DNA from: Defluviitaleaceae bacterium
GTDB lineage: Bacteria; Bacillota; Clostridia; Lachnospirales; WQUN01
Direction of reading: 5' to 3'
DNA: 64,000 nt
Assembly (NCBI GenBank): GCA_009780185.1
Contig: WRAN01000006.1
Location: 78,217-142,216 of the forward strand
Under the pieces are notes generated by a model. It ran no database searches, was not told the DNA's origin, and was given only the letters and a program-made list of their open reading frames with translations. How positions within the stretch are numbered: position 1 is the stretch's first letter; the number at the start of each line of letters is the position of its first letter. A program made the translations under genes and the position numbers. Of the stretch, positions 8,656-17,397 are shown piece after piece.

Positions 8656-9441
8656 TTATCCAAACACTTCTGCCGCCGCAACCACGCGCAAAACTTCTTC
8701 ATTAACCTTCTCTCGCCCGTATGCATCTATGAAGCGTTGCCGATATCTGTCTGTTTTTAGATTAAATGATAGCGACCATAATCCCCCAAATATATCCACA
8801 TGGCGGTCTCCTACTCCTCCCTGGTCTAAGTCTATAAAGCCCGAGAATTTCCAATTGTCTAGCATTACGTTAGGCAGGCAATAGTCACCATGTAATAGGG
8901 TATCGTTTTGTAATAGATTGCCATGGGTTTTGACAACAGTCCATGCTTCTTCGGCGCTTTTGTAACCATAACTATCTGGAAAATGGCTTGTGTCATAACT
9001 GCCACTTTTCATATTACCTTCAACTTTGGCTAAATACATTTGGGTATGATTTGTTATGGGGCAGCCTGTGAAGTCTGTACTATGAAGCAATACCAGCGTC
9101 TCGGCTAGTGTATCGCATAAACGGGTTGGATGTTCTAAGTATTTTGTCGCGATGCAGTCATTCCCTGGGATTTTTTCTGTTAGAATCCAGTCTTGGTCAT
9201 TTGCTAAATAGAGTAGCACATTAGCGGATAGGCCCTTGTCGTAGAAGAATTTTGTTATCTTAGCTTGCCGCTCCAATCGGCCTTTTGGTGCAGATTTTAG
9301 GAAGTAGCCCTGATCTTTATCTATGAAAATGGTTTTGGCTTCCTGGGAGCAACTGCTATCGTAGATGCAGGCATTGGATAGCAAACCATGTAGCTCCTCT
9401 GGATACTGAGCGAGGTCAATTCCAATTGGTTTCAGAGTCAT
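8656..9441 (-). CDS. APH(3')-type aminoglycoside phosphotransferase-like protein
   Basis: A 261-residue cytoplasmic kinase-fold protein. The Brenner motif HGDYCLPNV supplies the catalytic Asp and metal-binding Asn, and FIDLDQGGVGDRHVDI matches the APH(3') DFG-equivalent region (usually IDxGxxGxxDRxxD). The N-lobe has FIDKDQGYFLKSAPKG with the ATP-binding Lys, and WILTEKIPGND matches the hinge region. Size and motif spacing fit APH(3') enzymes that phosphorylate kanamycin/neomycin-type drugs, but sequence alone cannot show resistance; it may be an intrinsic small-molecule kinase. AGGAGC precedes the ATG. It is divergent from the ABC-F gene. Confidence 0.82.
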   Translation of the reverse strand: MTLKPIGIDLAQYPEELHGLLSNACIYDSSCSQEAKTIFIDKDQGYFLKSAPKGRLERQAKITKFFYDKGLSANVLLYLANDQDWILTEKIPGNDCIATKYLEHPTRLCDTLAETLVLLHSTDFTGCPITNHTQMYLAKVEGNMKSGSYDTSHFPDSYGYKSAEEAWTVVKTHGNLLQNDTLLHGDYCLPNVMLDNWKFSGFIDLDQGGVGDRHVDIFGGLWSLSFNLKTDRYRQRFIDAYGREKVNEEVLRVVAAAEVFG

Positions 9442-9538
9442 ATGGAATCTGCTCCTTATGTTATATTTTTAATAGCTTATCATAGAAACATATCACTTAC
9501 TATAGCGAACGACATTGGGAAAAGTGATTGAAGGAGGG

Positions 9539-9571
9539 CACCTAAAAACGCGAAACAAGCGTTTTTGGGTG
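9539..9571. repeat. Hairpin element (copy A of a family)
   Basis: CACCTAAAAACGC (9539-9551) pairs with GCGTTTTTGGGTG (9559-9571) around the loop GAAACAA, with one wobble pair, followed by ATTTTGCCC. The core and downstream bases closely resemble the centre of the palindromic element at 42182-42294. It lies in the 397-base intergenic region between the divergent APH and ABC-F genes. It could act as a terminator, but its origin looks repetitive. Confidence 0.55.
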
Positions 9572-9676
9572 ATTTTGCCCGACACATAGCCTATTGTATT
9601 TTACTCAGCCATATGTTAGATTAATAAAAATCATCAGACAGGTGGCAAGAGCGTGATAGATAGATAATCCAAAAAT

Positions 9677-9695
9677 TAACTGCGGTACGCAGTAT
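9677..9695. repeat. 19-bp dispersed repeat with short hairpin (copy 1)
   Basis: TAACTGCGGTACGCAGTAT, containing the small inverted repeat CTGCG-GTA-CGCAG. An identical 19-base copy lies at 49262-49280, ahead of a LacI-family gene. Both copies are in leader regions about 80-160 bases before a coding start. Confidence 0.7.
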
Positions 9696-9733
9696 GACTG
9701 GTAAAACAAAGCCCCAACAGGGGGCAGCTTGTG

Positions 9734-9826
9734 ATGCCGGAATTTGGGTTATTTTTTTATTGCGTTATTTTTATGCAAAGAAAAGACTTTATTTCCGGCA
9801 TACAGGAGATGAAGTCTTATTTTTTT
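9734..9826 (+). promoter_or_regulatory. Transcription attenuator before the ABC-F gene
   Basis: Two mutually exclusive structures are visible. The terminator form pairs 9783-9796 with 9805-9818 (14 pairs, two of them wobble, 8-base loop GGCATACA) and is followed by A and seven Ts (9820-9826). The antiterminator form pairs ATGCCGGAA (9734-9742) with TTCCGGCAT (9793-9801), which occupies the terminator's inner stem and loop. A GTG/ATG at 9731/9734 with AGGGGG upstream (9719-9724) opens a short reading frame through this region, in frame with the ABC-F gene. This layout is typical of ribosome-mediated attenuation of antibiotic-resistance ABC-F genes. Confidence 0.75.
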
Positions 9827-9838
9827 GGAGGAAACTAT

Positions 9839-11458
9839 ATGTTAGAGATAAAAAACGTATCCGTAAACCTATCCATCAACGATAGAAAATTAGTAGAAAA
9901 CTTTAACTTTACCCTAAGCCAAGGTGACAAAGCGGTATTAATAGGTGAAGAAGGTAATGGGAAGTCTACATTGCTAAAACTGATTTATGACGAATCACTA
10001 GTAGAGGATTACTGTCAGCACTCAGGCCAAATTATCAAAAAAGGCAGGCTAGCCTATCTTCCGCAATCTTTCCCGGAAGAAGGTCTGGATAGTACAATAG
10101 AAACATATTTTTCAGGTGAAGAAGTCGCCAAAAACGCTCAAGTTCTGGCACGGCTAGGGCTTAATGTAACCTTTACTTCTTCTCATCAGCTTATCCGTAC
10201 CCTGTCTGGTGGAGAAAAAATAAAAATCCAACTAGCCAAAATTCTATTCTCCGAGCCGGATGTTCTGCTTCTGGATGAACCCACCAACGATATAGACATT
10301 GCTACCCTAGATTGGCTGGAGGGCTTTATAGCAAATAGCCGGGAGCCAATCCTTTTCATATCTCATGACGAAACTTTAATAGAAAAAACAGCCAATGTAA
10401 TCATCCACATGGAGCAGTTAATGCGTAAAACTAAACCTAAAATCACAATAGCCCGCACTGGCTACACAGATTATGTAGAAGCCCGCAACCAAGCCTTTGA
10501 CAAGCAGACTCAGGTAGCGAGGAAACAGCGAGCCGATCATAAAACCCAAATGCAGCGCTGGAAGCAAATTCATGATAGGGTAGATCATCAAGGCCGCAAT
10601 ATTGCCAAAGCTGATAGAGACTTCATCGGAGGCCGCCTTAAAAAGAAGATGGCAGGTGTAAAAGCCACAGGGAAGCGCTTAGAAAAGCAATCCGAGGACT
10701 TCTTAGAAATCCCGGAAATGGAAGATGCGATCCTGACCCAGTTTGCCCCCCAGATATTCCTACCTCAAGGAAAAGTAATGCTCATGTTGGAGTTGAGTGG
10801 GTTATATGTGGGCGAAAATGATAGCGCGGGTGTGTGTGATAGAGAAGGTATACGTAATTGCATAGATGTAGGTGTAAGTAGTTGCGTAGATGTAGGTTAC
10901 AGTGCCGGCGTTGACAGGCGAAAGTTGACTGGCACGATTAATCTGACTGTAGTCGGCCCTGCCCGTATTGGCATAATAGGCAAAAACGGCACAGGTAAGT
11001 CCACTCTTCTAAAAAAAATCTGGGAATCTCTGCAACAAAGAGCTGATATAAAACCCGCATACATGCCCCAAGATTATGCCGAAGTGCTGGACTACAACCA
11101 GCCGGTAATAGACTTCCTGGCGGCAGACGCCCACAAATCCACAATAACCAAAGTACGCACCTACCTAGGCAGTATGAAGTTCACTCCAGATGAAATGCTA
11201 GGTAAAATAGGTAAGCTAAGCGGCGGGCAAAAAGCCAAGATTCTATTCCTTGACATGGTGTTAAAGGGTGCCAATGTACTGGTGCTGGACGAGCCAACCC
11301 GCAACTTCAGCCCCCTTTCTGCCCCGGAAATAAGAAAGACCCTCACCAATTTTGGCGGGGCCATAATAAGCGTATCTCATGATAGAAAATACTTGGAAGA
11401 GGTTTGCGATACTGTATATGAACTTACAGTAAAAGGACTTACAAAGGTTGAGCCTTAG
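9839..11458 (+). CDS. ABC-F family ATPase (ribosome protection type)
   Basis: ABC-F proteins have two ATPase domains, no membrane part, and act on the ribosome; many give resistance to macrolides, lincosamides, pleuromutilins or related drugs. The start at 9839 has TTTGGAGG upstream and gives 539 residues. Domain 1 has GEEGNGKST (36-44), LSGGEKIKI and LLLDEPTND; a Lys/Arg-rich linker of about 90 residues follows; domain 2 has GIIGKNGTGKST, LSGGQKAKI and VLDEPTRN. An unusual Cys/Gly/Val-rich insert at the start of domain 2 is encoded by a 24-base tandem repeat (10858-10897). The gene lies behind an attenuator and converges on rarA with a 4-base overlap. Confidence 0.92.
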   Translation: MLEIKNVSVNLSINDRKLVENFNFTLSQGDKAVLIGEEGNGKSTLLKLIYDESLVEDYCQHSGQIIKKGRLAYLPQSFPEEGLDSTIETYFSGEEVAKNAQVLARLGLNVTFTSSHQLIRTLSGGEKIKIQLAKILFSEPDVLLLDEPTNDIDIATLDWLEGFIANSREPILFISHDETLIEKTANVIIHMEQLMRKTKPKITIARTGYTDYVEARNQAFDKQTQVARKQRADHKTQMQRWKQIHDRVDHQGRNIAKADRDFIGGRLKKKMAGVKATGKRLEKQSEDFLEIPEMEDAILTQFAPQIFLPQGKVMLMLELSGLYVGENDSAGVCDREGIRNCIDVGVSSCVDVGYSAGVDRRKLTGTINLTVVGPARIGIIGKNGTGKSTLLKKIWESLQQRADIKPAYMPQDYAEVLDYNQPVIDFLAADAHKSTITKVRTYLGSMKFTPDEMLGKIGKLSGGQKAKILFLDMVLKGANVLVLDEPTRNFSPLSAPEIRKTLTNFGGAIISVSHDRKYLEEVCDTVYELTVKGLTKVEP

Positions 11459-12786
11459 TCATAGTTTCTGCCCGGTCTAAGCTTCCTCAAAGATTCTCCA
11501 ATCTTCTTTTCAACTCCATTTTCGGTAGGCTGATAGTACACTTTATCAGCCAATTCATCAGGCAAATATGCCTGATCTACATAATGCCCAGGGAATGAAT
11601 GGGCATATTGATATCCATCACCGTGGCCTAGGGTGCTGCTGCCTTTTTTGCCTGGGTCGCGGAGGTGGTTGGGTATAGACTTTATAGGAATAGTGGCCAC
11701 ATCATTCATGGCTCTAAGGATCGCTCCGTCAGAAGCATTGCTTTTTGGAGCACATGCAATATAAATTGCCGCCTGACTAAGAGGTATCCGCCCTTCCGGT
11801 AGTCCTATAAAGTCCACAGCCTGGGCGGCCGCCATTGCCACCATAAGGGCGTGAGGGTCTGCGTTACCTACATCTTCTGCGGCGCAAATCACTATCCTGC
11901 GGGCTATAAATTTAGGATCTTCCCCGGCATAGAGCATACGGGCGAGATAGTACACTGCCGCGTCAGGGTCGGAGCCGCGCATACTTTTTATAAAGGCTGA
12001 GATCGTGTCATAGTGGTTGTCACCGTTTTTTTCGTACCGCAAGGCACGCTTTTGGATGCATGCTGCAGCTACTTCTAAGTCAACGATTATTTTTCCGTCA
12101 TTATTTGGCTGAGTTGTTAGGGCCGCCAGCTCTAGTGCATTTAAGGCTGTGCGGGCGTCGCCGTTTGCTCGGTCTGCCAGGAAGGCTAGGGCCTCGTCTT
12201 CTATGTGGAGTGGGAGATATCCCAGGCCTTTTTCTTTATCTTCCACAGCTCGCGTCAGCAATGCGGAGATGTTTTCTTGGGTGAGGGGATACAATTCAAA
12301 CACCATGGAGCGAGATACCAAGGCCTTGTTAACTTCGAAATATGGATTCTCGGTAGTGGCCCCGATTAATATCAACGTTCCGTCTTCTACATAGGGAAGC
12401 ATGGCATCTTGTTGCAGCTTATTAAAACGATGAATCTCATCAACGAAAAGAATCGTTCGTTTACTATACAGTGCCAATGTGGACTTGGCATCTTCAATAG
12501 CCCGTTGTATATCCTTTATCCCGGCGGCAGTAGCGTTTATTTGCATAAATACTGACTGAGTAGAATTGGCGATTATCCGCGCGAGGGTAGTTTTTCCGGT
12601 GCCGGGAGGGCCATAAAGTACCAAGGAGCTAACTCTATCCGCGATAATAGCCCTGTATAACAAGGTATTTTTTCCAATTATATGCTCCTGGCCTACCCAT
12701 TCTTTCAAGGACGCCGGGCGCATCCTGGCAGCTAGAGGGGCTTCTTTTTTTAATACATTGGCTCTGTTATCTTCAAATATATCCAC
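11455..12786 (-). CDS. rarA: Replication-associated recombination protein A (RarA/MgsA)
   Basis: This AAA+ ATPase of the clamp-loader group acts at stalled replication forks. The 443 residues include SLKEWVGQEHIIG, Walker A LYGPPGTGKTTLARI, Walker B ILFVDEIHRFNKLQQD, sensor 1 (LIGATTENP), and the C-terminal tetramerisation domain with YDTISAFIKSMRGSDPDAA and KGSSTLGHGDGYQYAHSF. It uses a GTG start with GGAGGG 4 bases before it. Only 9 bases separate it from the upstream exporter gene, so it may be transcribed with that operon. Confidence 0.95.
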   Translation of the reverse strand: MDIFEDNRANVLKKEAPLAARMRPASLKEWVGQEHIIGKNTLLYRAIIADRVSSLVLYGPPGTGKTTLARIIANSTQSVFMQINATAAGIKDIQRAIEDAKSTLALYSKRTILFVDEIHRFNKLQQDAMLPYVEDGTLILIGATTENPYFEVNKALVSRSMVFELYPLTQENISALLTRAVEDKEKGLGYLPLHIEDEALAFLADRANGDARTALNALELAALTTQPNNDGKIIVDLEVAAACIQKRALRYEKNGDNHYDTISAFIKSMRGSDPDAAVYYLARMLYAGEDPKFIARRIVICAAEDVGNADPHALMVAMAAAQAVDFIGLPEGRIPLSQAAIYIACAPKSNASDGAILRAMNDVATIPIKSIPNHLRDPGKKGSSTLGHGDGYQYAHSFPGHYVDQAYLPDELADKVYYQPTENGVEKKIGESLRKLRPGRNYD

Positions 12787-12795
12787 GCTACCCTC

Positions 12796-14310
12796 CTATA
12801 CAGGCGCATCCAAATTATGCAAAGTCTTAACTGCAATCAAAAATCCTAACCCGCCAATAACTCCACACCAGGCGGAAAATACCATCAGCGCAACAAAAAG
12901 CCCAAATCCAAAAGGTTGCAAAAAGAATATAGCCATCATACCAACCCATCCTACCAGCACAAAAAATAAAACCGGCAAAGTAGCAGCAAGCTTCTTCCCA
13001 GCTCCTGAGCCTAAAGCAAATAACCCCACGGTTGCCGCCCTAACCCCCAGTACCATAAAAGCCCCGGTGATATAAGCAATTACAGCTACAAACACAATAT
13101 CAGGAGCCGTGCGAGAAATAAACCCACCAAGGCTAATCACAAGTATCGAAACAACACCGACATAAATAACCCGTGACATAGAAGCCCAAAGAAGTTTACG
13201 TGTTATGCCATCCGGCAGCATATAAAAATACTGATGATTAAGCTCCCCGAATCCCCGGTCAAACTTAGGGCTAAGCGTGATAGAAAAAATCAAAGGCAGT
13301 AAAACAGCTAAAATGTTATTACTAGGTACTCCAACCATCATAAACAAAATAGCCAGTCCATCAATATTTAAATACGGATTCTTGGCATATATCCCCCAAA
13401 GGATAGCAAATACCATCCAACCTATGATGCCAAAAATCTCCCCACCTTTGGCTCTGATTATTTCCTTAATCTGCTTATAAAAAAACACCTGAGCCCCAGC
13501 ACCCCTAAATACCCCGGAAGTCTGCTCCTTGTCTCGTTTTAACTCGCCGCCGCTAGCTAGGGCTTCGTCATAAAAATCAGGAGAAGAACGATAAACAGCT
13601 CTGAAAAAATATCCACCGATCCAAAGCAGCAAAGCAGTATATCCAATCCCCCAAATCATTTGCCCAGAAGCAAAGCTATTAGCTCCACCAGCCGCCCAGC
13701 CTACAACGGGCGCAGCTAAAAGAAGTAAGGGGTAGTTTGTCAAACCCTCAAATCCGACGTGTAAAATGATAACCGCCATAATTAAAAAAAATACCCAAGA
13801 ACGAATTTCCCCCCCCACTGCTTTTTTATATTCCACAAATAAGTACATGCCAAAGAGCTTACACACAACCATCAAAACAAACCCAAAAACACCTGCCCAC
13901 AAAATCTGAGGCATAGTAATGATATTCCTAGTAGATATAAACCCAAGAATAACCATTATAAACACAGAGATTAAAACCATACCCCCAAGCCGCCGAAAAA
14001 GCCCGCTAAGAACCACAGAGCGAGGCAAAATAGGTGCAGTAAACACAAAGTTTACATCACTCATTTCATAAGACCCGCCGCCGCTAAACCGACCGACAAA
14101 GTAAGGTACCAAAAACAGCAAAAGCAAGACCCCAGCAAAAGCCCATTCAGGCAACTCTCCACGTATAAACACCCCGGTAAGAGCACTAACCACAAGAATA
14201 ACCCCAAAGAAAACAAGCCCTAAAGCTTTGACAATAAACTTAGGGCTTTTGAGTGCTACCAGTAACCGATTTTTTAGACTACGTGTATATAGATACAAAA
14301 GGGCTGACAT
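12796..14310 (-). CDS. Putative ABC exporter membrane subunit (PF16962 type), second copy
   Basis: A 504-residue polytopic membrane protein with about 12 hydrophobic segments, starting SALLYLYTRSLKNRLL. YEMSDVNFVFTAPILPRSVV and GAGAQVFFYKQIKEIIRAKG match the putative ABC exporter family PF16962 and align with the neighbouring gene (MEDANFLFVAPIRPRTVL, RGADTFFYKHIRESFRA), so the two are paralogues. AGGAGG precedes the ATG. They probably form a heterodimeric transport channel with the ATPase encoded upstream. The substrate is unknown; peptides or bacteriocin-like compounds are possible but not supported by sequence. Confidence 0.82.
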   Translation of the reverse strand: MSALLYLYTRSLKNRLLVALKSPKFIVKALGLVFFGVILVVSALTGVFIRGELPEWAFAGVLLLLFLVPYFVGRFSGGGSYEMSDVNFVFTAPILPRSVVLSGLFRRLGGMVLISVFIMVILGFISTRNIITMPQILWAGVFGFVLMVVCKLFGMYLFVEYKKAVGGEIRSWVFFLIMAVIILHVGFEGLTNYPLLLLAAPVVGWAAGGANSFASGQMIWGIGYTALLLWIGGYFFRAVYRSSPDFYDEALASGGELKRDKEQTSGVFRGAGAQVFFYKQIKEIIRAKGGEIFGIIGWMVFAILWGIYAKNPYLNIDGLAILFMMVGVPSNNILAVLLPLIFSITLSPKFDRGFGELNHQYFYMLPDGITRKLLWASMSRVIYVGVVSILVISLGGFISRTAPDIVFVAVIAYITGAFMVLGVRAATVGLFALGSGAGKKLAATLPVLFFVLVGWVGMMAIFFLQPFGFGLFVALMVFSAWCGVIGGLGFLIAVKTLHNLDAPV

Positions 14311-14355
14311 ATATGCCTCCTAATAGGGTTGTTTTTTCTGATAAGGGCTTAAGGT

Positions 14356-15957
14356 CTATATCTTAGGCATAACAGGCATATCGCTGTTGTGGAGAGCTCC
14401 TTTGCTAAGCGCGAAACATCCGATTCCAACCAAAAGCATCCACGCAGAAACCACAAGCAGCGCCAATGTCATAGCCAAGGCATAAGGAGCAACAGCAAAC
14501 ACAAGCGCAGCCCCAATAACTCCAGGCACCAAAGGAATAAGCACAACAGCGAAATAAATCACAAGAAGCAGCATAGTATTCAATTTAGTACCCGTGACGC
14601 GCATAGACGCAAGACTAATCCCAGAAAGGTAAAACGCATAGACAATATATGTCACCAATGCCGCAAAGGTAATCCAAATAGGAGCTCCAACAATAATCCC
14701 CGTCGCTACAAAAATAATAATAGCCTCTACTGCAACCGTAAACATGCTCTCCATATTAGCCCAGATCCACTTAGTAAAAGGTCTGTCCGGCACCATATAA
14801 ATATAATGGTTATAAGTCTCAAGAAGCCCCCGGCAATATCCGGAACCAAACATCTCGATAATTGAAAGGGTAATAAGCACAGCAAACAAATGGAATTCTG
14901 GATTACCCGTACTAAAAAAAGCCCAAACCACCGCTCCAATTACAACAATAATGGAAGGAATCCCCCAAAGCCCTAGGTAGTTGGCCCGGAAAGATTCCCG
15001 TATATGCTTATAAAAAAACGTATCGGCTCCGCGTCCGCGGCCAATCCCTACTGCTTTAATCTTTATATCCCGATTAGTACCGGATAAAGTGCCAATAGCT
15101 GCCGCGCTATCTTCCTGAACAGCCCGCACTTTCTCAAATGCTGACTCTGTAGCCCCCAGCACATCTTCATAATAATCCGGGCTACCAAAAAACACAGCGC
15201 CAAAAAACACAACCCCGGCTAACACTAAAAGCCCCAAAAGCAATATTCCTGTAAGCATCTCGCCTAGAAGGATGGCGGTAATGCCCGCAGAGGCCCAACC
15301 AACAATAGGGGTAAAATCCAAAACAGGAGATGCAATAAGCCCATTGAGGGCACCCATCAGAGTGCCTTCATTTAAAAACGCAACACAAAACAAAGCAACA
15401 GCAGGCATAAAAACTGCAACTAAAATAATCTTAGCCCACATCTTGCGCTTGGCATTAGCATTGGTAAACGCATAGATAAATAGATTGAGCACCTGACAAA
15501 CCAAGGTCAAAAGGATATAGCCCAGGGCAGCTAAAACTACACCGCCGAGGCTTACCCCAAAAGATCCACGCATCCACTGGATTTGAAATACCATAAACCA
15601 GCTTCCAATAACAATAGTTTTGGCAGTCTTAACCAACCCATATAAAAGCACGGTACGAGGCCGAATAGGCGCAACAAACAAAAAATTGGCATCTTCCATC
15701 TCAAACAAGGATGCCCCCCGAGTAAACGCTGGCAGCAAAGTTACCACAAAGCTAAACATAAAGAATCCAGCCAGTATCCCCTTCAACAGTACGGGGTCAC
15801 TAGGCACTTCAGGCATTTCCATGCTCATTCCCATCACGACGAAATAAGCCAAAGCCCCAATGGCAATGATATAAATTATAAGCTTAGCGGGCGTAGTTTT
15901 TAGTTCTAAAAATCGGTTCTTTGTCTGCCGCAGCAGTAAAAACGTAAGGCTACGCAT
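14356..15957 (-). CDS. Putative ABC exporter membrane subunit (PF16962 type), first copy
   Basis: The start at 15957 (MRSLTFLLLRQ) is preferred to an upstream in-frame ATG because GGGGAG lies 10 bases before it; it overlaps the ATPase stop by 8 bases. The 533 residues have about 12 membrane segments and the family block FEMEDANFLFVAPIRPRTVL. A soluble loop (about residues 275-320) carries charged residues before RGADTFFYKHIRES. It is paralogous to the following gene, with 45 bases between them. The close packing of ATPase and two permeases argues for one transport complex. Substrate unknown. Confidence 0.82.
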   Translation of the reverse strand: MRSLTFLLLRQTKNRFLELKTTPAKLIIYIIAIGALAYFVVMGMSMEMPEVPSDPVLLKGILAGFFMFSFVVTLLPAFTRGASLFEMEDANFLFVAPIRPRTVLLYGLVKTAKTIVIGSWFMVFQIQWMRGSFGVSLGGVVLAALGYILLTLVCQVLNLFIYAFTNANAKRKMWAKIILVAVFMPAVALFCVAFLNEGTLMGALNGLIASPVLDFTPIVGWASAGITAILLGEMLTGILLLGLLVLAGVVFFGAVFFGSPDYYEDVLGATESAFEKVRAVQEDSAAAIGTLSGTNRDIKIKAVGIGRGRGADTFFYKHIRESFRANYLGLWGIPSIIVVIGAVVWAFFSTGNPEFHLFAVLITLSIIEMFGSGYCRGLLETYNHYIYMVPDRPFTKWIWANMESMFTVAVEAIIIFVATGIIVGAPIWITFAALVTYIVYAFYLSGISLASMRVTGTKLNTMLLLVIYFAVVLIPLVPGVIGAALVFAVAPYALAMTLALLVVSAWMLLVGIGCFALSKGALHNSDMPVMPKI

Positions 15958-16660
15958 CGGTAGAAAGCTCCCCTTCCTCAAATAGGGAGAAGTAGATATC
16001 TTCCAGAGTTTCAGCTTGCTCGGCCCGGCGACATTCCCGCACCATCTGGCCTTTTTTCATTATAAAAGTAACATCCCAGGAGGATTCTACGGTATCAATC
16101 ATATGAGTACTTACCAATACAGACTTTCCAGCCTCACGCATTTCCTCAATAGCACGTTGTAGCTGGCGTATACCGTGAGGGTCTAGGCCGCTTAATGGCT
16201 CATCAAGGATAATAACTTTTGGGTCAGGAAGCATAGCACAGCATAGGCTTACCTTCTGCTTCATGCCCTTGGATAACTCTTTTCCAAGCTTATTACGCTT
16301 GTCATCTAGATCAAACTGGGTCATTAGTTCGTCAGCTCGGTCTTTCCAGTTATCTTCCATACGGTAGGCGCGAGCAATAAACTCCATATGCTCTGCCACG
16401 GTTAGCATGGGGTAGGGGACTGCAATCTCTGGAGCGTAACCAAGTACAGCCTTAGCCTCTAATGAGCGGTTGTCATGGCCATCTACGGTAATGCTACCAT
16501 CAAAGCGCAGCAGTCCGCATATGGATTTTATTAAGGTTGACTTCCCTGCGCCATTTGGTCCAAGAAGTACCCCAAGTTCCCCAGCTTTTAACTCTAGGGA
16601 TATATTATCATTGGCGATAAGCTTTCCGTATTTCTTTGTAAGACCCTTTACACTAATCAT
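15950..16660 (-). CDS. ABC transporter ATP-binding protein
   Basis: A 236-residue nucleotide-binding subunit with Walker A LLGPNGAGKSTLIKS (about residue 33), Q-loop region VLGYAPEIAV, signature LSKGMKQKVSLC (a K replaces the usual G in LSGG), Walker B VIILDEPLSGLDP, and the switch His in VSTHMID. It belongs to the group that pairs with PF16962 or ABC-2 exporters. Its ATG overlaps the kinase-like gene stop by 4 bases, and its 3' end overlaps the next permease, giving a tight four-gene unit. It should energise the two membrane proteins. Confidence 0.92.
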   Translation of the reverse strand: MISVKGLTKKYGKLIANDNISLELKAGELGVLLGPNGAGKSTLIKSICGLLRFDGSITVDGHDNRSLEAKAVLGYAPEIAVPYPMLTVAEHMEFIARAYRMEDNWKDRADELMTQFDLDDKRNKLGKELSKGMKQKVSLCCAMLPDPKVIILDEPLSGLDPHGIRQLQRAIEEMREAGKSVLVSTHMIDTVESSWDVTFIMKKGQMVRECRRAEQAETLEDIYFSLFEEGELSTDA

Positions 16661-17397
16661 GCTCTGCCCTCCTGGGCTTCATCCAGTTTTCTTTGAATAC
16701 TTTTCAAGAACCCGCAAATCCAGCGGTTAATGGCAGGATTAATTGTGGTTTCATCGCCTCTCACAGCAAAGGACGTATTTATATCAGTCATGTCATAGAA
16801 ATAAAGCATATCTACAAGCCTAAGTACCCCAAGCAAGAAGTTGCTAAAGGTGATTTCCGCCCCAAGATTACCGTCAAGAGTAATTACATCAAAAAGATCG
16901 GGGCGGGTAGCCACTTCCGCCATAACTGTCGGATGAAGCTCGTTATGGTCTTTATGGCGCTTGTACACTATAGAAAGGCTGTCGTCAGCGCGTTTACGGG
17001 CAAGAAGCCGCTCAATAATTTTTTCTATCCGGCACTGAATATCCACTACCAGTACACGCCAGTTATTGTCTTTGATAAATTTAATCAAATCCAAAACCTG
17101 TGCACGATTACGGGGGAAGCCGTCTATAAGCCCAGGCGTATGAGAAAGAGCAAATTCTCTAAATATGCCGCATGTAATAGAATCATCTACAAGTACACCT
17201 TGCTCTGTAAGGCTTTTGATAGCCGGGTCTTCTTGGGCTTTCTTCCTAAATATGTCGCCCATACTGGCGGAATATAGATTTTCAAGCCAATAATGCTTGA
17301 TATTGCCAACAAGGGTTCCCTTACCCCCGCCGGATTCTCCCAGCAACACAATGAAGTCCCATTTTTCTAATAACAGTGGTTTTCGATTTATGCTCAT
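16657..17397 (-). CDS. Adenylate-kinase-like nucleoside monophosphate kinase
   Basis: The start at 17397 (MSINRKPLLLEKWDF) follows GGAGGGCAAT and gives 246 residues. P-loop LLGESGGGKGTLVGNI and LIDGFPRNRAQVLDLI are the ATP- and NMP-binding signatures of adenylate kinases; IIERLLARKRADDS fits the lid-start arginines. A C-terminal extension of about 70 residues after the core is unusual. It is not in the ribosomal-protein operon where the main adk normally sits, and it is fused transcriptionally to an ABC exporter. A second NMP kinase with a specialised role is inferred. Confidence 0.75.
   Translation of the reverse strand: MSINRKPLLLEKWDFIVLLGESGGGKGTLVGNIKHYWLENLYSASMGDIFRKKAQEDPAIKSLTEQGVLVDDSITCGIFREFALSHTPGLIDGFPRNRAQVLDLIKFIKDNNWRVLVVDIQCRIEKIIERLLARKRADDSLSIVYKRHKDHNELHPTVMAEVATRPDLFDVITLDGNLGAEITFSNFLLGVLRLVDMLYFYDMTDINTSFAVRGDETTINPAINRWICGFLKSIQRKLDEAQEGRA

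Noticed and set aside
9694..9885. Overlapping 63-codon frame across the ABC-F leader as an independent leader peptide
   Set aside because: It lacks a ribosome site and runs into the structural gene; the frame starting at 9731/9734 with AGGGGG upstream is the better leader candidate.
14389..14865. Plus-strand open frame of 158 codons rich in Lys, Arg and Asn opposite an exporter gene
   Set aside because: Composition is the complement of a hydrophobic membrane-protein gene on the minus strand; no start context.
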